From the NCBI GenBank assembly GCA_037576195.1, contig CM075103.1:5394001-5458000 (forward strand): a stretch of DNA of 64,000 nt, read 5' to 3'. Below the pieces are notes generated by a model. It saw nothing but the letters and a program-made list of their open reading frames with translations, had not been told where the DNA came from and did no database searches. Position 1 is the stretch's first letter. The number at the start of each line of letters is the position of its first letter. This DNA comes from Phytoseiulus persimilis. Lineage: Eukaryota; Arthropoda; Arachnida; Mesostigmata; Phytoseiidae. Of the stretch, positions 59,197-64,000 are shown piece by piece. Made by a program: the position numbers and the translations under genes.

Positions 59197-62100
59197 GATC
59201 AGCAAGCGATTCCCAAGTTTCTGAACATCTGCAACCTGAAGAGAGAACTCCGTCAAGATCCAGCAGCCGCCGCCCTTCAAAACGACCGTCCAAGGTGAGT
59301 GCAGCCCCGCTGTCTAAGGAACTATCGGAGAATTCCTGGAAGCTGGAAACGGAGACCTGAATTTTCCATTTACGGACTGTTGAATCCGACAGTCAGCGGC
59401 GCCTCCACAAGGTGGCGGGGGCGGCTCTCCGATGGCTCACAATCCCTCGACGTCGGCACCAGCTCCAGTCCCGGCGCCGCCCTCTTTGTCGGATTCGCAA
59501 ATCTTGGAGGCTAAACTACTCGCAGAGCGTCACTTGAAGCCGCGGCACACCGGATACGACACAAGTGAGTGAAACAAACACCTCCCTCTCCAGGATAGAA
59601 GGAAGCCCATGTTCGGCGACGAGGATCAGCTACATCCCGCTGTTTCCGGTTCTAAGTTTGAACGATCGTTGTGGTGCAGAGAAAGGTTCGGATGAAAAAT
59701 GATTCTGACACCGCGTGGATCAGGCTAGGCCTGACCCGAAAAACTCGCGTCGGCCGCGCAGAAGTGTCAGTGGATTCCCCGACAGTCATCGATGCGTTCA
59801 TGCGCGACACGTCGGGGCCACTCGCAGTCAGTCTCATTTCCCACTCATCCCGGTGGCTTCAGAGAGAGCAATCGACGCGGGAACGTAAACCCTCCGGATT
59901 GTTGCTCATCGCGAGTTGCTGTTGGCTCGCTCACTCTCCGGCCCTCGCTGAAAGGCTGATTAGGTTTTGTTTGACGCTGTCGTTCAGATTTTTTCCCATG
60001 GTAACCGGAGAAGTGAGTGAGCCGGCAAACAGGCGGCGGGCAAACAGCCAGCCTGTTGAGAGCGAGGAAGCCGGTCGTCGCTCGAACGCATCAAACACGC
60101 CAGTCCAGCAAGTCTGCGCGGCTGCTGCGAAAACGGCAGGCCGCCAGGCAGGCAGACTGGCGAACAGGCTGGTCGCTCGGTCGGTCGATCGGCCAGTCGA
60201 GCTTTCTTTCCGCAAGGCTCGCTAGGACCTGGAACAGAATCCTCAAGGGCCTCCGCGTCTCTCCCCTGTTCTCCCTCGTTTTTCATCCCGGCGGGCTTAA
60301 ACTCGGAACTGTTTATCCAGTGAACGCCACGAATTCTGAAAAGAGGTCAACCATCGGACTAACGACGGCGGTTTCAACGTCGCGTCCCGGGGAAACGATC
60401 GACCTGTCACAGAGATATTTCCGCGAGGCCCATGTGGGAGATGCTCGTGGTTCGAATCGCATTCCCATCGAATTCTGCAGACGAGAGAGAGAGAGAGAGA
60501 GAATATTTTTGAACCCGAGCCCTCTCGCCGAAACCGGATCTCTCGGAGATGGAAGAAAACGAGAGACTCGAGCCCGGGTATGACTGGCACTGCCGCTGTG
60601 AACTTTCGCGCCAGTTCGCAGTGATTTGGAATACTCTGTTGCCAATAGTAGCCGCTCATCCGACAATGGGCAGAGACCAATCACAACATACTGAAAACAG
60701 ACAGACAACGAGGAGGAAGACTGGAACATCCGATCAAACCCAGTCAATTGTCTGCCAAAACAAAGACCTCGCTTGGAGAAGTGAGCTGGGCTTTTCTACG
60801 GCTGCTCTTCTCGCTGCCACTGGCTCGATCTTACCAAGAAGCGACGGCTGACGATGTTGGGGACTAGGGAGCAAGAACGACACACCGAGGAAAACGAGAA
60901 TTCCGATCAGCAAGAATGACAACGAGGGAAGTCATATAACAACCGGATCTGAAAGTATGAAACAGGATCCGTCGGCAGATTGCTGGTGGAACACTTCACT
61001 TGATATCGACACGCGCTTGAGCGCCGGGCAGGAGGGAGGACTTTCCGTGCCCTCATAGAGAGAAGCAATTCCTGTTATCAAACGTCACGTGAAGTCCGAG
61101 GGACTGAGGGAGGAGGGGCTGTGTCATCCCCGCAATCCGTAGATATTGAACTCAGGCCCACGTGAAACGTGAAGATTCACAGCAGTTCTTCTGGTTTCAG
61201 ACCCCGACGATGGGCACAATTCGGTGTGCACGTTCATACTCACCCTGGTGTCAATATTCTTCATCATGATCACGATGCCGTTTTCGTTTTTTATGTGTAT
61301 AAAGATCGTGCAGGAATACGAGCGTGCAGTCATTTTCCGACTAGGCAGGATTCTCAAGGGAGGTTCCCGAGGACCAGGTCTTTTCTTCATAATACCCTGC
61401 ATTGACAACTACACCAAAGTCGATCTTCGAACTGTATCTTTCGATGTCCCTCCTCAAGAAGTGAGTACTGTTAACATCAGTGTCGATAGTTCAGAGATGA
61501 TGATGAGGACCACGATACCCGAATGATTCCGCTTCGTATCAAACCGCGTCGCACGATTGGCTTTGAGACTACCTCTCAAATCTTGGGTAATATGAAAGGC
61601 AATATGAAGTAGAACTACCGGTACAACAAGAGACGGTACAAAACGCTCCACCAATGTTTCGCGGTCCCCATTTTTTTGTCACACAAAATGTAACCCACCC
61701 GGAAAGACTGAATCCCGAGATTCAAGGGACTTCGACCCTGAGTTCGATCACGTACTCAGACATAGTTCCTGAATGTGGACCCCGAGATGAATTTCCGCAG
61801 TTTTTTTTCTGGGAGGAGCAGCCCACGAAAAGGAGACCATATTATTCACAAAGGTACCTGAGAGCGGGAAATATAGGGAAATAACAAGGAAACAATGCGG
61901 TCGTGCACGACACAGAAGAATGGAAAATTCAGCTGGATTGTGGGGCTCATATAGATACTACCCACTAGAAAAACCTGACCCTGAAAAATTATCGGCGACC
62001 CACACCGGAACGACATCTCCTTCGTATTTTTTTCGTCACATCCGCTGAGCCGCACTAATTGTGGCAAACCCGGTTTCCAGATCCTAACTCGCGACTCGGT

Positions 62101-62744
62101 GACAGTGGCTGTGGACGCGGTGGTGTACTACCGCATCCAGGATGCCACCATCGCCGTGACGAACGTGGAGGACTACGGTCGTTCCACGAGGCTCCTGGCT
62201 GCCACGACACTACGGAACGTGCTCGGCACCAAGGACCTTTCTCAGATCCTGTCGGAACGAGAGTCGATTTCGCATGTTATGCAACTCAGTCTCGACGACG
62301 CTACCGACTCGTGGGGTGTGAAAGTGGAAAGAGTTGAAATCAAAGACGTCAGGCTGCCCGTCCAGATGCAGCGAGCCATGGCCGCCGAGGCCGAGGCGTC
62401 TCGAGAAGCCCGAGCAAAGGTCTGAACAATTCGAGGATGCTCCGCTCATTCAATCAAACATGGGATCGCCGAATGTGTTCGGAAACATCTCGGCCATGAA
62501 ATCAGTCATTGAGGCGGAACCCTCGTGTCAAACTCTTCGACGCTTTCAGGTTATCGGAGCCGACGGGGAGAGGCTGGCCGCACGCTCCTTGAAAGAAGCT
62601 GCTGACATCATCTCTGAGTCGAAAGGCGCCCTGCAACTCCGCTACCTGCAAACTCTGGCCAGCATCGCAGCTGAGAAAAACTCCACGATCGTCTTCCCGC
62701 TGCCTCTCGAGCTTTTCCGAGGTGCAGATCGAACTGATTCGTAA
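59197..62744 (+). CDS. stomatin / MEC-2-like membrane protein, 5' partial
   Basis: Exons 59197-59294, 59393-59564, 61201-61460, 62081-62419 and 62550-62744, about 354 residues, phases consistent throughout; the first exon with the start codon is missing from the model. Stomatins are hairpin membrane proteins that bind cholesterol and tune ion channels; MEC-2 is needed for touch sensing in worms. The N-terminal part is Ser/Arg/Pro-rich (PPQGGGGGSPMAHNPSTSAP). The hairpin FILTLVSIFFIMITMPFSFF has the key proline. The PHB domain follows: IVQEYERAVIFRLGRI, GPGLFFIIPCIDNYTKVDLR, SVTVAVDAVVYYRIQDATIA, WGVKVERVEIKDVRLPVQMQ and RAMAAEAEASREARAK. The end LQLRYLQTLASIAAEKNSTI is the oligomerisation stretch. 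No AATAAA is close to the stop. Confidence 0.9.
60025..60205 (+). repeat. cryptic GGCA/CGGT-rich simple repeat in stomatin intron
   Basis: Imperfect iterations of GGCAGG, GGCGAACAGG, GCCAGC and CGGTCGAT units. The composition resembles the patch at 58295-58400. It gives rise to overlapping open frames on both strands that are not genes. Confidence 0.5.
60483..60502 (+). repeat. (GA)10 microsatellite
   Basis: Ten GA units within the large stomatin intron. Confidence 0.9.
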
Positions 62745-64000
62745 TAGATGATAATTCTCATCGGAGCTATCAGCCTTGATTACATAAACTGGTGAACTCG
62801 TACGACTCGATGAATCTCTAGGGAATCTCTACAAACAAGAGTAAACTCTGAACAGTTCGGGAGCTTGCTCCCCGCTCGAACTTTGCTCGCTGCTTTGAGT
62901 AGAAGACTTTGCGCGCAAAAAAGACTGACTCCGCGGAAAATTCATGACGGAAAATACAGGATGTCCTTGGCAAGATCTTGCTCCCGGTCTCTTGGCCAAA
63001 ACGAGAGAAGATCGATCCGACTCCTCCGAGGCCCGAAGATTTCTCCTATATGGGAGAGGACAAGGTCGGGGAAACACTCCTTGATACCGCTAGAACCAGA
63101 AATGCTCCCGGCTTGAATCTGTCCTCCCGTTTGAAACACCCGGTTGGGAGCATGTTTGGGGGTGTTCTCTCTCCTCAGAGTTCGCTCTGCGGCTCACCAT
63201 CGAGTCTTCATCGAAGAACAACTCGGACTCGAATCGTTAGCCCTGACCCGGGCCGATTCTAGGAAAGGAGTGTCGATGGAACTGAACCCGGGGTGTGCAC
63301 AAGGCTCGAGCGGGCAGTCTTGAACACGTCTGTGTCTCGTTGTGTTCCCGCCGACTGTCCCTATTAACACAATGTGAGACCTACCTTTATAGAGGGCGGC
63401 CCTCTCAATGTTCGAGGCGGCCCTCTCTGCGGTTTTCAGATGTTAGCTCTGATTGACAGAGTCAACCCACCTTGACAGCGCTTCATATCTCAAACTGTCG
63501 AATCAGTTTGATCGCCGAAGGCAGCTGGGTTCTGAGCCGCGAGGTTCTGAGCTAGGCTAACGTTCTTTCTCGAGCTCGGCGTTTCTGCGTGGAACACACA
63601 GTGCTTCAGAATCATGAGCCTGGTCCGCTCTTTGAAGCGGAACAGGGAACATAGGTTCCACGTGAGAGCACCGAGAGAAACCCGATATCTAACAGGATTT
63701 CCGCGCTGTTTGCAGGTCTCTTGAAGGGAGATTCGAGTTTGGCGAATCTCTTCCCGCATCAGGTCACCGTGACACCACCGGACGCATCCGTTCAGCGACC
63801 GGACGGAGACTCGTCACGAACCGCCCCGACCCGAGATCAATGAAAGTTTATTTTTCACAGGATCGACCGAACACTGCATAAATCAAGGCATCGCTCGACC
63901 TATAAATAGAAAATCACTGATCAATATTTGATGAAACCTCAACAGGAGGGAAAACCGTGCGAGGAGTGAAGAGCTCGAGCCGGAGTGAACATCCTGTGTA
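62745..64000. other. downstream of stomatin; one candidate coding stretch
   Basis: A forward frame from about 62978 to 63262 reads convincingly like protein (WPKREKIDPTPPRPEDFSYM, then NLSSRLKHPVGSMFGGVLSP). It could be an alternative 3' exon of the stomatin gene or the start of another gene. The motif GGCGGCCCTCTC occurs twice near 63398-63430. The rest is unassigned. Confidence 0.3.

Noticed and set aside
59671-60225. 184-codon forward frame and partners in the stomatin intron
   Set aside because: Driven by the GGCA-rich simple repeat, open on both strands, no family, and inside a well-supported intron.
60440-60470. tRNA-like B box (GTGGTTCGAATCGCA)
   Set aside because: No A box or cloverleaf can be drawn upstream at the right distance.

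Overview
The window is eukaryotic nuclear DNA, most likely from a mesostigmatan (phytoseiid-type) mite. The genes have short GT-AG introns, AATAAA signals and animal-only families (meckelin, WAC, NHE8, MEC-2-type stomatin). One gene encodes an amidated EFLGGP-type neuropeptide precursor, a family I know from mites, ticks and other arthropods. The organism call is inference from gene content and the fairly balanced base composition. Nothing looks prokaryotic and there is no operon, CRISPR array or rRNA.

Layout. 1-24 kb is a compact housekeeping block, mostly gene pairs in opposite orientation: WAC (+) converging on the non-muscle myosin regulatory light chain (-); the Na+/H+ exchanger NHE8 (-, nine exons); ArfGAP1 (+) converging on TRAP-gamma/SSR3 (-); prefoldin 2 (+) converging on inorganic pyrophosphatase (-). 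I rebuilt the exon structures by hand from splice sites, reading phase and family conservation; phases agree at every junction given. 24-43 kb is transposon-rich and holds no gene I can support: a Ty1/copia relic, hAT-like and long-TIR miniature elements, homopolymer runs and decayed sequence. 43-53 kb holds the EFLGGP-amide precursor (+, three coding exons, three peptide copies) and a rhodopsin-class peptide-type GPCR (-, at least five exons). 53-64 kb holds a large intronless meckelin/TMEM67 gene (+), a pair of inverted miniature transposons (one with a perfect 8-bp target duplication) and a MEC-2-like stomatin gene (+).

Most of the conserved genes act in basic cell functions: actomyosin contractility, endomembrane pH, COPI/Arf traffic, ER translocation, tubulin/actin folding, pyrophosphate removal and autophagy/transcription-linked ubiquitination. 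The 43-63 kb part is biased to neural and sensory biology: a neuropeptide, a peptide GPCR, a ciliary transition-zone protein and a stomatin. That is a loose theme, not a functional cluster.

The most noteworthy points are the EFLGGP-amide gene and the nearby GPCR, the intronless meckelin, the pyrophosphatase with a GC-AG intron, a stop-free intron and two candidate start codons for mitochondrial and cytosolic forms, and a miniature transposon family with GTGGCGTACCCAG-type ends.
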